Shown: in pieces, positions 22,406-30,893 of the stretch
Layout of the letters: every line of letters starts with the position of its first letter
Numbering within the stretch: the stretch's first letter is position 1
Source: an archaeon
GTDB taxonomy: Archaea > Nanobdellota > Nanobdellia > Pacearchaeales > GW2011-AR1
Assembly (NCBI GenBank): GCA_030636025.1
Contig: DAOVXQ010000006.1
Span: 1 to 39,569, forward strand
Reading direction: 5' to 3'
Length of the DNA stretch: 39,569 bases
Translations under genes and position numbers: made by a program
The notes under the pieces: model-generated
Database searches by the model: none
What the model was told of the DNA's origin: nothing
The model's input: the letters and a program-made list of their open reading frames with translations, nothing else

Positions 22406-24736
22406 TTATTTCCCAATATACCTTGGTTCTCTTTTTTTGTCATTGCCGTCGATGTCAAGTTCTTTTCTTGAAGGGCAATTTTTGTTAAAGCAAAAAACCC
22501 AGGGGCGTTTGCCTTGTTTTATTCTTAACAGCATTGGGTAATTGCAATCCTCACAAATTTTTTCTGTTTTTTTGATTAGTGATTGTGATGGCAGAGAAAA
22601 AGTTTGCCTGCAATTTGGATATTCTGTGCAAGCTACGAAATAGGATTTAAACCTCGGAGTGTATTTTAAAGTCAGCTCTCCTTTTTTGCATCCAGGACAT
22701 TTGACTCCTAATTTGTTGTCTTCTTTTTGCTGTTCCCAGCCAGCTTCATTTGCCTGATTTAATTCTTTTCCAATCTCATTTTCCTGTTTTTTAAAATCTT
22801 TTGATATTATTGTAATACTCTTTTCTGCTTTTTTCAATGTTGTTTTTTCTTTTTTCTCCAAGTCTTTTTTAGAGTTTCTGATATTATCCATATCTTTTTC
22901 TATTTCTCTTGTTAATTTTTCATCTATGATAATTGGAGAGTGTTTTTCTAAGGATTCTATTAATTTTATTCCAAGTTCTGTTGCTTTAATTTGTTTGTCT
23001 TTGACATAGTTTCTATTGTAGAGTGTTTCAATTATATTTGCACGAGTTGCTTTTGTTCCAAGGTTTCTTTTTTCGAGTTCAATTATAATTGATGCAGGAG
23101 AGTATCTCCGAGGAGGTTTTGTTTCTTTTTCTTCTGTTTTGACTTTATCTATATTTGCTTTTCCATTCATATCTTTGATTTCTTTTTCTTCCATTTTAAT
23201 TGGATAAACATTCATCCAGCCGGGTTTTAAAATTTCCATGCCTTTTGCAGAGAATTTTAATTTGTCTATTTCTGCTTCTATTTTTTTGTTTTCAAGTTCT
23301 GCATTGTCGCAAAAACATGAGATGAATCTTTTTAATATTAGGTTGTAGATTTTTTCGTCTCTGTCTTCAAGTTTTTGGTTTATTCCTGTGGGGATTATGG
23401 CGGGGTGGGCAGGATCTGATTTTGCTCCCTCAATTGGTTTTGAACGAGTAATGTGTTTTGTTAATTCATAATGTTTTTTAGATAATTGTTTAATAATTTT
23501 TTGAGGTTGCATTGATTCTGGAATTTTCTGGCTTGAAGTTCTTGGATAAGAAATTAGTCCTGCTAAATATAATTTTTGAGCGATTTGAAGAGTGTGCGAC
23601 GGAGTTATTGAATGAAATTTGTAAGCTTCTGTCTGCAATCTTGTCAGGTCAAAAGGGGCGGGCGGGGGAATTGTCTGCTTTGTTTTTTTAGTTGTTACAT
23701 CTGCTTTTTTCCCCTTAAGTTTTTTGAATTTTTCTAATTCTTGTTTTTTTGTAATGTCTTTGTTGTGCTTGACTTCTAAAATATTTTTGCCATCATTAAT
23801 TGTCAGGAAAATCTGCCAGTAAGTTGTTGGTTTGAATGCTTTGATTTGTTTTTCTTTATCGACGATTAAATGAAGTGCAGGACCTTGAACTCTTCCGATG
23901 GACATTATCTGGAATTTTCCTGTTGATTTAATTGCATTCATTAATGCTCTTGAGAGGTTTATTCCGTAAAGCCAGTCTAAAAAGTGTCTTGTCTCTCCTG
24001 CGATTGCTTGCCCCCATTCAATTGTAGGATGTGCATTGTCGTAGGAATCCTGAATTTCTTTTGCAGTTAAAGAACTGAATTTCATTCTTTTCGCGTCTTT
24101 TTGATTTGCAATAAATCTTACAATATTGTAACCTATGACTTCTCCCTCTATATCAAAGTCTGTTGCGATTATTATTTCAGATGCGTTTTTAACTAAATTT
24201 TTAATTACTGTGTAATATTTTTTTGTGAAATCTCCTTTTCTGACTTCAAAGTTTGGAAACCAGCCGACATCAAAAATTGGATAGTCTGTTCCTTTTTTTG
24301 TCTGGGAAACAGAGAATAAGTGCCCGACAGCACAGGCAACCATAATTGGTTTATTGTTTCTTTCTAACTCATAATAAGAAACCCCGCCGGGTTTGCTGAT
24401 TTTTTTGTCTTTCCCATTAGATAATGCTGCTGCGATTTTTCCTGCTGCCTGTGGTTTTTCTGTTATAACTAATGTGTATCCATTTGGTTTGAGTTTTTTC
24501 AAACTAAATTTTGCAGGAATTATTGATTTTGTTTTAGATATTTTTCTTTTTGCTGTTTTTCTTTTTCTTACTATTTTTTTCTTTGTTGCCTTTTTGCCTT
24601 TTTTTTCAACTGTTTCTAATTCGTCTATTGTTGGACCGGGTTTAACTGGTTTTTCAATTGTTTGTTTTACATCTTCTGGATTGAAAACTCTGAATTCTTT
24701 TTGTTCAATTTTATTAGGGATTGTCTCTTCTGGCAT
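22406..24736 (-). CDS. topA: DNA topoisomerase I (type IA)
   Basis: A 776-residue enzyme that relaxes negatively supercoiled DNA. After a basic, disordered N-terminal extension of about 85 residues (KKATKKKIVRKRKTAKRKIS), the Toprim domain begins with LVITEKPQAAGKIA and carries the acidic triad in ATDFDIEGE. The catalytic tyrosine is Y397 in LISYPRTSSQK. Two four-Cys zinc modules close the protein: CPGCKKGEL with CTEYPNC, and CEDCNYP with CFNKNC. The order is standard for archaeal topoisomerase IA, but the long basic N-terminus is unusual and may add nonspecific DNA binding. It is not a reverse gyrase, since no helicase domain precedes it. Confidence 0.93.
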   Translation of the reverse strand: MPEETIPNKIEQKEFRVFNPEDVKQTIEKPVKPGPTIDELETVEKKGKKATKKKIVRKRKTAKRKISKTKSIIPAKFSLKKLKPNGYTLVITEKPQAAGKIAAALSNGKDKKISKPGGVSYYELERNNKPIMVACAVGHLFSVSQTKKGTDYPIFDVGWFPNFEVRKGDFTKKYYTVIKNLVKNASEIIIATDFDIEGEVIGYNIVRFIANQKDAKRMKFSSLTAKEIQDSYDNAHPTIEWGQAIAGETRHFLDWLYGINLSRALMNAIKSTGKFQIMSIGRVQGPALHLIVDKEKQIKAFKPTTYWQIFLTINDGKNILEVKHNKDITKKQELEKFKKLKGKKADVTTKKTKQTIPPPAPFDLTRLQTEAYKFHSITPSHTLQIAQKLYLAGLISYPRTSSQKIPESMQPQKIIKQLSKKHYELTKHITRSKPIEGAKSDPAHPAIIPTGINQKLEDRDEKIYNLILKRFISCFCDNAELENKKIEAEIDKLKFSAKGMEILKPGWMNVYPIKMEEKEIKDMNGKANIDKVKTEEKETKPPRRYSPASIIIELEKRNLGTKATRANIIETLYNRNYVKDKQIKATELGIKLIESLEKHSPIIIDEKLTREIEKDMDNIRNSKKDLEKKEKTTLKKAEKSITIISKDFKKQENEIGKELNQANEAGWEQQKEDNKLGVKCPGCKKGELTLKYTPRFKSYFVACTEYPNCRQTFSLPSQSLIKKTEKICEDCNYPMLLRIKQGKRPWVFCFNKNCPSRKELDIDGNDKKREPRYIGK

Positions 24737-24801
24737 TTTATATATTATTAAAAAGAGAGTTTATATTTTTATTGATTTGTGTTTGATATTAGAAATAAAT
24801 T

Positions 24802-25416
24802 TCATATCTCAACTATCATCCCTCTTTTGCCTACATTTATTACTTTTGTTTTTCCGATTTTTTCCTGAAGCCCTTCTGCTTCATGAATATGTCCTGAAAT
24901 AAATAAATCTGGCTGGAATTCTTTTATTGCTTTTTTTAATGATGTGCTTCCGGGAATTCCTGAGAATTCTGATTTGGTTTCTCTGGCATGGATGTGACTT
25001 ACCATTATGTTTTTTTCTAAGTTTTTTATTTTTTCAAATTCTGCTTTAAGATGTGCAAATGTTTTTTTTTCTTTTAAATTAAGTTGCCAGTCTGGGCTTC
25101 CAATACCAAATATCCCTATATCCCCATATTTGACATAATGTTCTCCAATATTTTTTATACCATAAAGTTTTGAAAAGAAATTTGCTGTTTCAGATGTGTC
25201 CCAGTTGCCTGGAACAAAAATGACTTTTTGTTTTTTGTCTACAAATGGTTTGATTAGATTTTTAGATTCAATTGGGCCTGTGATATCCCCGGCTAAAATT
25301 ACTAAATCTACTTTTGCTTTTTCTGCCTTTTTAGCCAGTTTTTTTGCTGTTGCAGAATCTCCATGAAAATCTCCTGCTGCAAGGATTTTGAATTTCTTTT
25401 TTTGTTTTTTTGGCAT
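24802..25416 (-). CDS. Calcineurin-like metallophosphoesterase
   Basis: The protein has 204 residues with the full metal-binding set: GDFHGD at 15-20, GDITG, GNWD in place of GNHD, VSHIHARE and SGHIHE near the end. The layout and length match small archaeal phosphoesterases of the YfcE/MJ0936-like group, which act on cyclic nucleotides or other phosphodiesters. The natural substrate is not indicated. The N-terminus is basic (PKKQKKKFK). It is transcribed in the same direction as topA and lies 65 bp upstream of it, so a shared transcript is possible. Confidence 0.88.
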   Translation of the reverse strand: MPKKQKKKFKILAAGDFHGDSATAKKLAKKAEKAKVDLVILAGDITGPIESKNLIKPFVDKKQKVIFVPGNWDTSETANFFSKLYGIKNIGEHYVKYGDIGIFGIGSPDWQLNLKEKKTFAHLKAEFEKIKNLEKNIMVSHIHARETKSEFSGIPGSTSLKKAIKEFQPDLFISGHIHEAEGLQEKIGKTKVINVGKRGMIVEI

Positions 25417-25477
25417 ATTTTAAGAAGGAGATATTGATTAATAAGGGTTTGGATTATAAATTTTTTAATTGGGAAGA

Positions 25478-25519
25478 TTTATATATTTAGTTTGATTAAA
25501 TTTATTATAAAAAGGAGGT
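25478..25519 (+). promoter_or_regulatory. TATA box and strong ribosome binding site
   Basis: TTTATATAT lies at 25478-25486. AAAGGAGGTT has its GGAGGT at 25514-25519, four bases before the ATG at 25524. This is one of the few genes here with a classical ribosome binding site. Confidence 0.6.
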
Positions 25520-25523
25520 TAAA

Positions 25524-25694
25524 ATGAATAAATTAAATGCTTGGTTGATAGTTGTTGCAGGTATAGTTTTGTTGTTGCCTTTAGTCGGTGTTACTCAACT
25601 TGGAACTGTTACAGATGGAATTTTAGCATGGATTTTAGTTATTGTTGTTTTACTTATTGGAATCTTACAACTTGTAAAACTCTATAAATCTTAA
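25524..25694 (+). CDS. Small two-helix membrane protein
   Basis: The protein has 56 residues (MNKLNAWLIVVAGIVLLLPL at the start). Two membrane helices are separated by a short polar turn (GVTQLGTVTDG) and followed by a basic end (LVKLYKS). A consensus GGAGGT and a TATA box mark it as a real gene despite its size. It is followed by a pyrimidine-rich tract with several T runs (25695-25733), a likely archaeal terminator. The family is unknown. The same leader design precedes the small membrane protein at 39206. Confidence 0.75.
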   Translation: MNKLNAWLIVVAGIVLLLPLVGVTQLGTVTDGILAWILVIVVLLIGILQLVKLYKS

Positions 25695-25728
25695 ATTTTT
25701 TCTTTTCCCCCTTTTTCTTTTTTTATTT

Positions 25729-26328
25729 TTACAACCCCCATAATCTTAGAATATACATAACTGTTCCGGCTGTTAATGGGATAATTAAATTGTCGTCTAA
25801 TTCTATTTTTTGGATTTCTATGATTAGTGATTCAAATAACATTGCGATTAGGGCGCCAGAGATTGCAAGAATTGGGGAAACGAAAAACATTGCCAGCAAT
25901 GAACTGATTAATGCTCCGGCGATGTGTCCTTCTATGTTTTTTCTTTTGTCTAATGGGGATTTTGTTTTGCCGAACATTTTTCCTATGAGGTGAGAAATTG
26001 GGTCTGCGAAAATTAATATTGTAATTGAAGCTAATGCAATGTCTCTTGGGAATAATTGTAATGCTAACAGTGAACCAATGACTGCGAAAATTACTCCCTT
26101 TGCAGGCAATTGTCCTTGCATTTTTTTATCAAAATTATCTAAGATAGAACTGATTATTGGAACTCTTGTTTTTAAGCAAATTAAACTTAACAAAATCCCG
26201 AAAATTAAGATTATAAAAATTATTAATGGGTTTACAATATTGTAAATAATAAGGAAAAGCCCGATTGTTCCTAACAACATATGAAGGATTTTTCTTTTGA
26301 GTTCTAATGAATTTATTTTATTGCTCAT
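25729..26328 (-). CDS. Polyprenol/dolichol kinase-like membrane protein (CTP-dependent family)
   Basis: The protein has 199 residues with about six membrane helices. The family pattern of SEC59/DGK1/VTE5 CTP-dependent lipid kinases is visible: ELKRKILHMLLG near the start, and DPISHLIGKMFGKTKSPLDK followed by KNIEGHIAGAL, which is the likely CTP-binding region. Members phosphorylate dolichol, diacylglycerol or phytol. In an archaeon the likely substrate is a polyprenol used for glycan transfer or lipid salvage. It follows the small gene at 26366 and serS on the same strand and could share their transcript. Confidence 0.8.
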   Translation of the reverse strand: MSNKINSLELKRKILHMLLGTIGLFLIIYNIVNPLIIFIILIFGILLSLICLKTRVPIISSILDNFDKKMQGQLPAKGVIFAVIGSLLALQLFPRDIALASITILIFADPISHLIGKMFGKTKSPLDKRKNIEGHIAGALISSLLAMFFVSPILAISGALIAMLFESLIIEIQKIELDDNLIIPLTAGTVMYILRLWGL

Positions 26329-26365
26329 TAATTTTGTGAACTTAGGGGGTTTATAAGAATTGTGA

Positions 26366-26566
26366 TTATATTTTTCCGATTAGTTTTCCGCCAATATAAA
26401 TTATTGTCGCAGGAATTAATCTTAATATTGGATATTCTGTCCAGTAATCTTTTAATCTATGTTGATTATGTGTTTTGGTTTGTTCATTTTTTGTTTGTTT
26501 TTCTGTTCTTGCTATTTTTTCTAAAGAATTCTCTTGATTTTCTGGAAAATTGTCTTCATTGTCCAT
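26366..26566 (-). CDS. Small protein with C-terminal membrane helix
   Basis: The protein has 66 residues. A polar, Glu/Asn/Gln-rich N-terminal half (NEDNFPENQENSLEKIARTE) precedes a single hydrophobic segment PILRLIPATIIYIGGKLIG at the end. It starts seven bases after the serS stop and ends 37 bases before the next gene on the same strand, so it probably belongs to that operon. An overlapping frame on the plus strand is less likely because it is composed almost entirely of Phe/Leu. The family is not recognised. Confidence 0.55.
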   Translation of the reverse strand: MDNEDNFPENQENSLEKIARTEKQTKNEQTKTHNQHRLKDYWTEYPILRLIPATIIYIGGKLIGKI

Positions 26567-26573
26567 TTTAGAA

Positions 26574-27851
26574 TTATTTTTTTGATTTTATTTCTTTAAA
26601 TCCTGTATATTTCCAAAGTGCTTTTGGAATTTTAATTGAACCGTCTTTTTGCTGGTGATTTTCCAGGATTGCAACCATAATTCTTGAACTTGCTAATGCA
26701 GTGTCATTTAAAGTATGAAGCCCTCTCCGATTTCCAGATTTATCTACACATTTTATATTTAGTTTTCTTGCTTGATATTCTGTGCAATTTGATAAAGACA
26801 TTACTTCTCCATATTCATTTATTGTTGGTCTGTAAATTTCTAAATCTGCACTTTTATGTTTCCAATTTGCTAAATCTCCAGAGCATATTTCTAAAACTCT
26901 GTAGGGTAATTCTAATTCTTTTAATATTTTTTCTGAGTTTTCTAAAAGTTCGTTGTAGAGTTTTTCAGAATCTTCTGGTTTGCAAAATATGAATTGTTCT
27001 ACTTTGTTAAATTGGTGGGTTCTCCAGAGTCCTTTTTCATTTATTCCGTGAGAGCCGATTTCTTTTCTAAAACACATTGAATAAGAAAAATATTTTTTTG
27101 GTAATTCTGATTCAGGGATTGTTTGTCCTGAATGCATTGTCAGGAGGGATTGCTCTGCAGTGCCGATTAAATTCAAGTCCTCATCTTTGATAGAGTAAAC
27201 TGAATTTTGGATTTCTTCTTTGTCCATGGAAGCGTAAATTGATTTTTCGTTTAGCATAAGCGGGGTTTCAATATATTCGTATTTTTGTTTTCTCATAAAA
27301 TCAATTGCAAATCTTATTAGTGCTTGATTTAAAATTGCTAATTCATTTTTTAGATAATAAAATCCTGCACCTGAAACTTTTGCAGAAGAATCAAAATCTG
27401 CAATACCTAATGCCTCGCAAAGTTCTACGTGATTTTTTACTTTTTCTTTTTTAATTTTGCCCCATTTTTTAATTACTTTATTTTCAGATTCATCTTTTCC
27501 CAATGGAACAGACTTGTGAATTATGTTTGGAATTTGAAGCATTATTGATTTAATTTCTTCCTGCAGTTTTTTTGTTTTTGATTCATTTTTTTTAATTTTA
27601 TTAGGGATTTCTTTTGCTTGTTTTATTAAATTCTTGAAATCTATTTTTGATTTTTTCGCTTTATTAATCTGTTCAGAAATATTATTTCTATCTGCCCTTA
27701 GTTTATCTGATTGGTATTTTATTTTTCTCCATTGCTCATCTAGTTTTTTGACTTTATCCACTAAGGGTAATTTTTCATCTTGAAATTTTTTCTTTATATT
27801 TTCTTTAACAAGTTCGGGATTTTCTCTTATTAGTTTTATGTCGATAGTCAT
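26574..27851 (-). CDS. serS: Seryl-tRNA synthetase
   Basis: A 425-residue class II synthetase of the common (not methanogen-type) form. The N-terminal long coiled-coil arm that contacts the tRNA-Ser variable arm runs from about 5 to 105 (LIRENPELVKENIKKKF onward). Motif 2 is CFRKEIGSHGINEKGLWRTH and motif 3 is TLNDTALASSRIMVAILENH. The TAEQSLLTMHSGQ serine-pocket strand precedes motif 2. It heads a minus-strand group with the small membrane protein and the lipid-kinase-like gene. Confidence 0.95.
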   Translation of the reverse strand: MTIDIKLIRENPELVKENIKKKFQDEKLPLVDKVKKLDEQWRKIKYQSDKLRADRNNISEQINKAKKSKIDFKNLIKQAKEIPNKIKKNESKTKKLQEEIKSIMLQIPNIIHKSVPLGKDESENKVIKKWGKIKKEKVKNHVELCEALGIADFDSSAKVSGAGFYYLKNELAILNQALIRFAIDFMRKQKYEYIETPLMLNEKSIYASMDKEEIQNSVYSIKDEDLNLIGTAEQSLLTMHSGQTIPESELPKKYFSYSMCFRKEIGSHGINEKGLWRTHQFNKVEQFIFCKPEDSEKLYNELLENSEKILKELELPYRVLEICSGDLANWKHKSADLEIYRPTINEYGEVMSLSNCTEYQARKLNIKCVDKSGNRRGLHTLNDTALASSRIMVAILENHQQKDGSIKIPKALWKYTGFKEIKSKK

Positions 27852-27956
27852 TTTCGTAATAGTTTGATTTATTTAATTGTTGAAGTTTAGGGGAATATTT
27901 AAATATTCTGGTTAAGGCATGAGAATATTTGATAGAAATTATAACTTTAATAAGAA

Positions 27957-28280
27957 TTATTTTTGGGTGTTTTCGTAAGTCTTTTGTGCTTTATCTACTT
28001 GTTCTTGAGTAAATAAACCTTTTGCAAGACCATACTGCAAAGCTTCTCTTCCTTTTTCATCAAGATCATCTATTCCACTTGTAGGAATATACCCAAATTC
28101 TTGTCTTGCTGAATGTTCACGAAATTTAATTTGTGCTTTAACTACATCTTCTTGAGCAAATAACCCTTTTTTTAAACCATATTTTAAAGCTTCTTCAGAG
28201 CTTGAACTTATTTCATCTATTCCACTTGTAAGAACAAATTCTAAAGCTCTTCTTGCTTTTTGTTCTAAAACCTTTGTCAT
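27957..28280 (-). CDS. Hypothetical protein made of two similar repeats
   Basis: The protein has 107 residues from ATG 28280, supported by CTTTATAAACC about 26-30 nt upstream; a longer frame lacks a promoter. Two units of about 33 residues match closely: TSGIDEISSSSEEALKYGLK with KGLFAQEDVVKAQ, and TSGIDDLDEKGREALQYGLA with KGLFTQEQVDKAQ. This indicates an internal duplication. Each unit is a short loop plus two helices, reminiscent of a small helical interaction module. Function unknown. Confidence 0.7.
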   Translation of the reverse strand: MTKVLEQKARRALEFVLTSGIDEISSSSEEALKYGLKKGLFAQEDVVKAQIKFREHSARQEFGYIPTSGIDDLDEKGREALQYGLAKGLFTQEQVDKAQKTYENTQK

Positions 28281-28440
28281 ATAATCTATTAAAATAAATG
28301 GTTTATAAAGTTTTCTATTTGTAACCACTTTTAAATAACAATTTAGATTGTTATAAAAATAGTAAGAAAGGACACTTTTTCTAAATATTTTCCATCAATT
28401 TTCGACAAACATTTAAATATTGCCATTTCTATTTTTTCAA

Positions 28441-29049
28441 ATGGTGAGTGAAAAAGTTAATATTCGTGATAAAAAAAGGGGATTGAAAAGGGCTTTGAAA
28501 ATTTTAATTGGGGTTTTTGTAATTATTCTTATTGGGTTGATTGTTTATTTTGCTTATTTGGGAATTTTTTCTGAAAAAGAAAAAATTGTTCTTGAAAATC
28601 CGTTGAAAGATATTGTTTTGAAGTATTCTGTTGGCGGGGAAGTTTCTGCAGAGGAGATTGATGCGATTGTGGAGGAGGCGATTTTGGAATTTAATGAGGA
28701 TTATATTAATTATCTTTTGGTTGCATTGGGCATTAATAATTTGCATAAGTCGTTTACTTTTGAAACTCCGAAGATTGAGATTGATGTCGGGGAAGTTTGG
28801 AGTTCTGAAATAATCGATGGAGTGCCGAACACAAATAAAAATGAAATTGAGAACGAGGATATAAAGATTAGTTTGACTAAGCAGGAGGCGGTTATGGCTC
28901 TTTTGTCTCAGAATATTGAGCAATTTATGAAGGATTCTGTTTCAGGTGGGAGGACAAATATTGAAATGGTTGCAGGTAAGGTGGAATTATTTAGCAAAGG
29001 TTATTTAAGTTTGTATAAAGATTTGACAGGAGATGAGTTAGAGGTTTGA
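28441..29049 (+). CDS. Single-pass membrane protein, hypothetical
   Basis: The protein has 202 residues from ATG 28441, with CATTTAAATATTG about 28 nt upstream. A basic start (RDKKRGLKRALK) is followed by one membrane helix (ILIGVFVIILIGLIVYFAYL), so the remainder is probably extracytoplasmic. The soluble part has acidic helices (EVSAEEIDAIVEEAILEF) and an Asn/Glu-rich stretch. Family not recognised. The gene is alone between a divergent repeat protein and the wHTH region. Confidence 0.65.
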   Translation: MVSEKVNIRDKKRGLKRALKILIGVFVIILIGLIVYFAYLGIFSEKEKIVLENPLKDIVLKYSVGGEVSAEEIDAIVEEAILEFNEDYINYLLVALGINNLHKSFTFETPKIEIDVGEVWSSEIIDGVPNTNKNEIENEDIKISLTKQEAVMALLSQNIEQFMKDSVSGGRTNIEMVAGKVELFSKGYLSLYKDLTGDELEV

Positions 29050-29085
29050 TTTTTAAATCTTGCTGTTTTTGTAATAAATGATAGA

Positions 29086-29102
29086 AGTAACAGCTAGTTA
29101 CT
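29086..29102. promoter_or_regulatory. Inverted repeat upstream of the wHTH gene
   Basis: AGTAAC and GTTACT form a perfect 6-bp inverted repeat around AGCTA. It lies in the 198-bp gap before the wHTH gene at 29248, and a further GTTAC half-site lies at about 29130. It is a candidate operator for that regulator but may also be a terminator of the gene ending at 29049. Confidence 0.3.
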
Positions 29103-29247
29103 ATTTTTATAAGAATAATTTAATTTGTTACTGGTTGGTTAATTTTTTGTATAGAAAGTTTTATAAGGCGATATGTAGCTTAGATAATATAGTTTTGAAT
29201 AAATATATTTACATATGTTTATTTGAGTATAATAAATAAATTTGAAA

Positions 29248-29514
29248 ATGAAAGACAATTTTGATATATTTTTTAGAAGAAAGCCGGCATTAATGCTTGT
29301 TGCTTTGAAAAAGTTATCTAAGGCGAGATATGGTTCAATATTGGCTAAAGAAGTTGATTGCACTTATTCTCATGCAGTTAAAATACTGCAGACACTTGAG
29401 AGTTTGGCATTAGTTAGTTTTGAAAAAAAAGGCAGGATTAAATTGATTAAATTAACTAAGAAAGGCAGAGACGTAGCTGAAGATATTGATTCTATAAGAA
29501 GACAATTAATGTAA
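29248..29514 (+). CDS. Winged-helix DNA-binding protein
   Basis: The protein has 88 residues from ATG 29248; a TTG two codons earlier is less likely. The wHTH is readable: ALMLVALKKLSKARYGSILA, KEVDCTYSHAVKILQTLESL as recognition region, and ALVSFEKKGRIKLIKLTKKG as wing. A short helix ends the protein. Length and pattern match small archaeal MarR/PadR-like or phage-like regulators. It lies 99 bp before the PP-loop/TudS-like operon in the same direction and could regulate it, though nothing proves this. Confidence 0.8.
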   Translation: MKDNFDIFFRRKPALMLVALKKLSKARYGSILAKEVDCTYSHAVKILQTLESLALVSFEKKGRIKLIKLTKKGRDVAEDIDSIRRQLM

Positions 29515-29613
29515 TTGCTTTAGATTTTTTGAGGTGTTTGTTAGTGGTAATTAGCGTTTTTTGTTTAAATAGATAACAATAGTTTTTATAAATAAAGAAT
29601 TTATCACAAAAAT

Positions 29614-30300
29614 ATGAAAGAAAAAGTTATTGTATTGTTTTCTGGGGGTAAGGATTCTTTTTTATCCACTTGCAAATTAATAGATGATGGTTTTAAAGTT
29701 TATATGATAACGTTTAATAATGGTTGTTGTTTAAAATCAAATTGCGCGGAAATTGAAGCAAATCGAATAATCAAAAAATATGGGAAAGAAAATGCAGAAT
29801 TTTTGGGGGTTCAAAATATTGTTGCAATTTTTAGGGAGTTTTTTCTTCCATATTTTAATATGAAGCCAAAAGAAATTTCAAAAGAATATGGTGAATTAAC
29901 AATTTCTCAGTTTAATTGTTTGGCGTGCAGATCTTCAATGTATATCTGGTCGATTATCAAGGCAAAACAAATGAAAATAAAATATCTTGCGATAGGGGCG
30001 AGAAGGTCTCAGGGATTTGTAGAACAATTACCAATTATGATAAATAAATTTAAGGATTTTTTGAGGAATTATTCTCTTGAATTATTAACTCCAGTATATG
30101 ATTTAGAATCTAAATGGGAATTGAAAAATTCCATATTGCAGAGGGGATTTGTGCCCAAAACATTAGACCCAATGTGTTTGTTGGGCGTGCCCTTAGATAA
30201 ACCACAAGATAAAGAAATCCAAAAAGCAGTTGCTAAGTTTTTTGATAAAATAATTTTAAAACGTTCTGATAAAATTATCAAAAGATATTTAAAAATTTGA
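29614..30300 (+). CDS. PP-loop ATP pyrophosphatase with conserved-type cysteines
   Basis: The protein has 228 residues. The PP-loop SGGKDS is at 10-15, the signature of N-type ATP pyrophosphatases that adenylate a substrate, as in tRNA thiolation (ThiI, TtuA, TilS relatives) and QueC. Cysteines occur at C38, C39 and C44, in a CxxC at C102/C105, and at C188; TtuA-like enzymes bind an Fe-S cluster with such residues. GARRSQGFVEQLP and PKTLDPMCLLGVPL are distinctive but match no named enzyme I can recall. A TTTTTATAAATA box lies 25-30 nt before the ATG. The next gene, a TudS-like protein, starts 14 nt after the stop. Confidence 0.8.
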   Translation: MKEKVIVLFSGGKDSFLSTCKLIDDGFKVYMITFNNGCCLKSNCAEIEANRIIKKYGKENAEFLGVQNIVAIFREFFLPYFNMKPKEISKEYGELTISQFNCLACRSSMYIWSIIKAKQMKIKYLAIGARRSQGFVEQLPIMINKFKDFLRNYSLELLTPVYDLESKWELKNSILQRGFVPKTLDPMCLLGVPLDKPQDKEIQKAVAKFFDKIILKRSDKIIKRYLKI

Positions 30301-30314
30301 AGTTATTTAATTAG

Positions 30315-30857
30315 ATGGATAAACAAAAAAAAGATAAGCGAAGTAGGAAATTTGTTTTTGTTCCTTTTTGTTTAATGTGTCAGGCATTTCAAGCAAGAGG
30401 AATTGTTAGGTATGACTGGAGAGCGAGTATTAATCCGATTATGCAGGAATTATTAGATAATGATATTAATATAATTCAAATGCCTTGCCCAGAATCTCAA
30501 TTTGGAGGATATGAAAAAGGGTTAAAAAGAGAACCTAAGGGATTGTCTGGCTATGATGTTCCTGAATTTAGGGAACTTTGTGATAAACTTGCTTTAGAGA
30601 CCGTAGAAAAAATCAAGGCGATTATTAATAATGATTATGAGGTTGTTTCTATTTTGGGTATTGAAATGTCTCCTTCTTGTGCAGTTAATTATCAATATAC
30701 AAATAAAGGAATGATAAATAGGTCTGGAATTTTTATGGAATATCTTAGAGATTATTTAGAAAAAGAAAAATTGAGGATACCTGTTATTGGGATTAATAGG
30801 AGATATATTAATAAATCCTTAGAGCAATTAAAACAAATTATGAGGAAATTTTCTTAG
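30315..30857 (+). CDS. DUF523/TudS-like Fe-S protein
   Basis: The protein has 180 residues. Three cysteine motifs follow the DUF523 order: PFCLMCQAFQ with a nearby RYD (C19, C22), MPCPE at 56-60 (C58), and SPSC at 119-122 (C122). The spacing C19-C58-C122 (39 and 64 residues) equals that of the three cluster-binding cysteines of the 2-thiouracil desulfurase TudS as I remember them (10, 49, 113). TudS removes sulfur from thiolated uracil through a [4Fe-4S] cluster. Here it is coupled to a PP-loop enzyme, so it may supply or remove sulfur on a nucleotide. An extra Cys (C22) is unusual. The gene ends in TAG. Confidence 0.75.
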   Translation: MDKQKKDKRSRKFVFVPFCLMCQAFQARGIVRYDWRASINPIMQELLDNDINIIQMPCPESQFGGYEKGLKREPKGLSGYDVPEFRELCDKLALETVEKIKAIINNDYEVVSILGIEMSPSCAVNYQYTNKGMINRSGIFMEYLRDYLEKEKLRIPVIGINRRYINKSLEQLKQIMRKFS

Positions 30858-30875
30858 GGGTTTTAGAAAGGGTTG

Positions 30876-30893
30876 ATGGCCTCGGAGGGATTT
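30876..30893. repeat. Copy of the tRNA-Lys 3' end
   Basis: Eighteen bases, ATGGCCTCGGAGGGATTT, are identical to 31146-31163, the 3' acceptor strand and T-arm of tRNA-Lys. The copy lies about 250 bp beyond the tRNA 3' end, in the same orientation. This is the usual geometry of an attachment-site scar at a tRNA 3' end. No integrase lies between. Confidence 0.6.

Noticed and set aside
22406..24736. Reverse gyrase
   Set aside because: Only the topoisomerase IA part is present; the N-terminal extension is about 85 basic residues without helicase motifs.
26362..26571. A plus-strand frame of 69 codons opposite the small gene at 26366
   Set aside because: It is almost purely Phe/Leu, the translation expected of a Lys/Asn/Glu-rich gene read on the wrong strand, and the minus-strand frame fits the serS operon.
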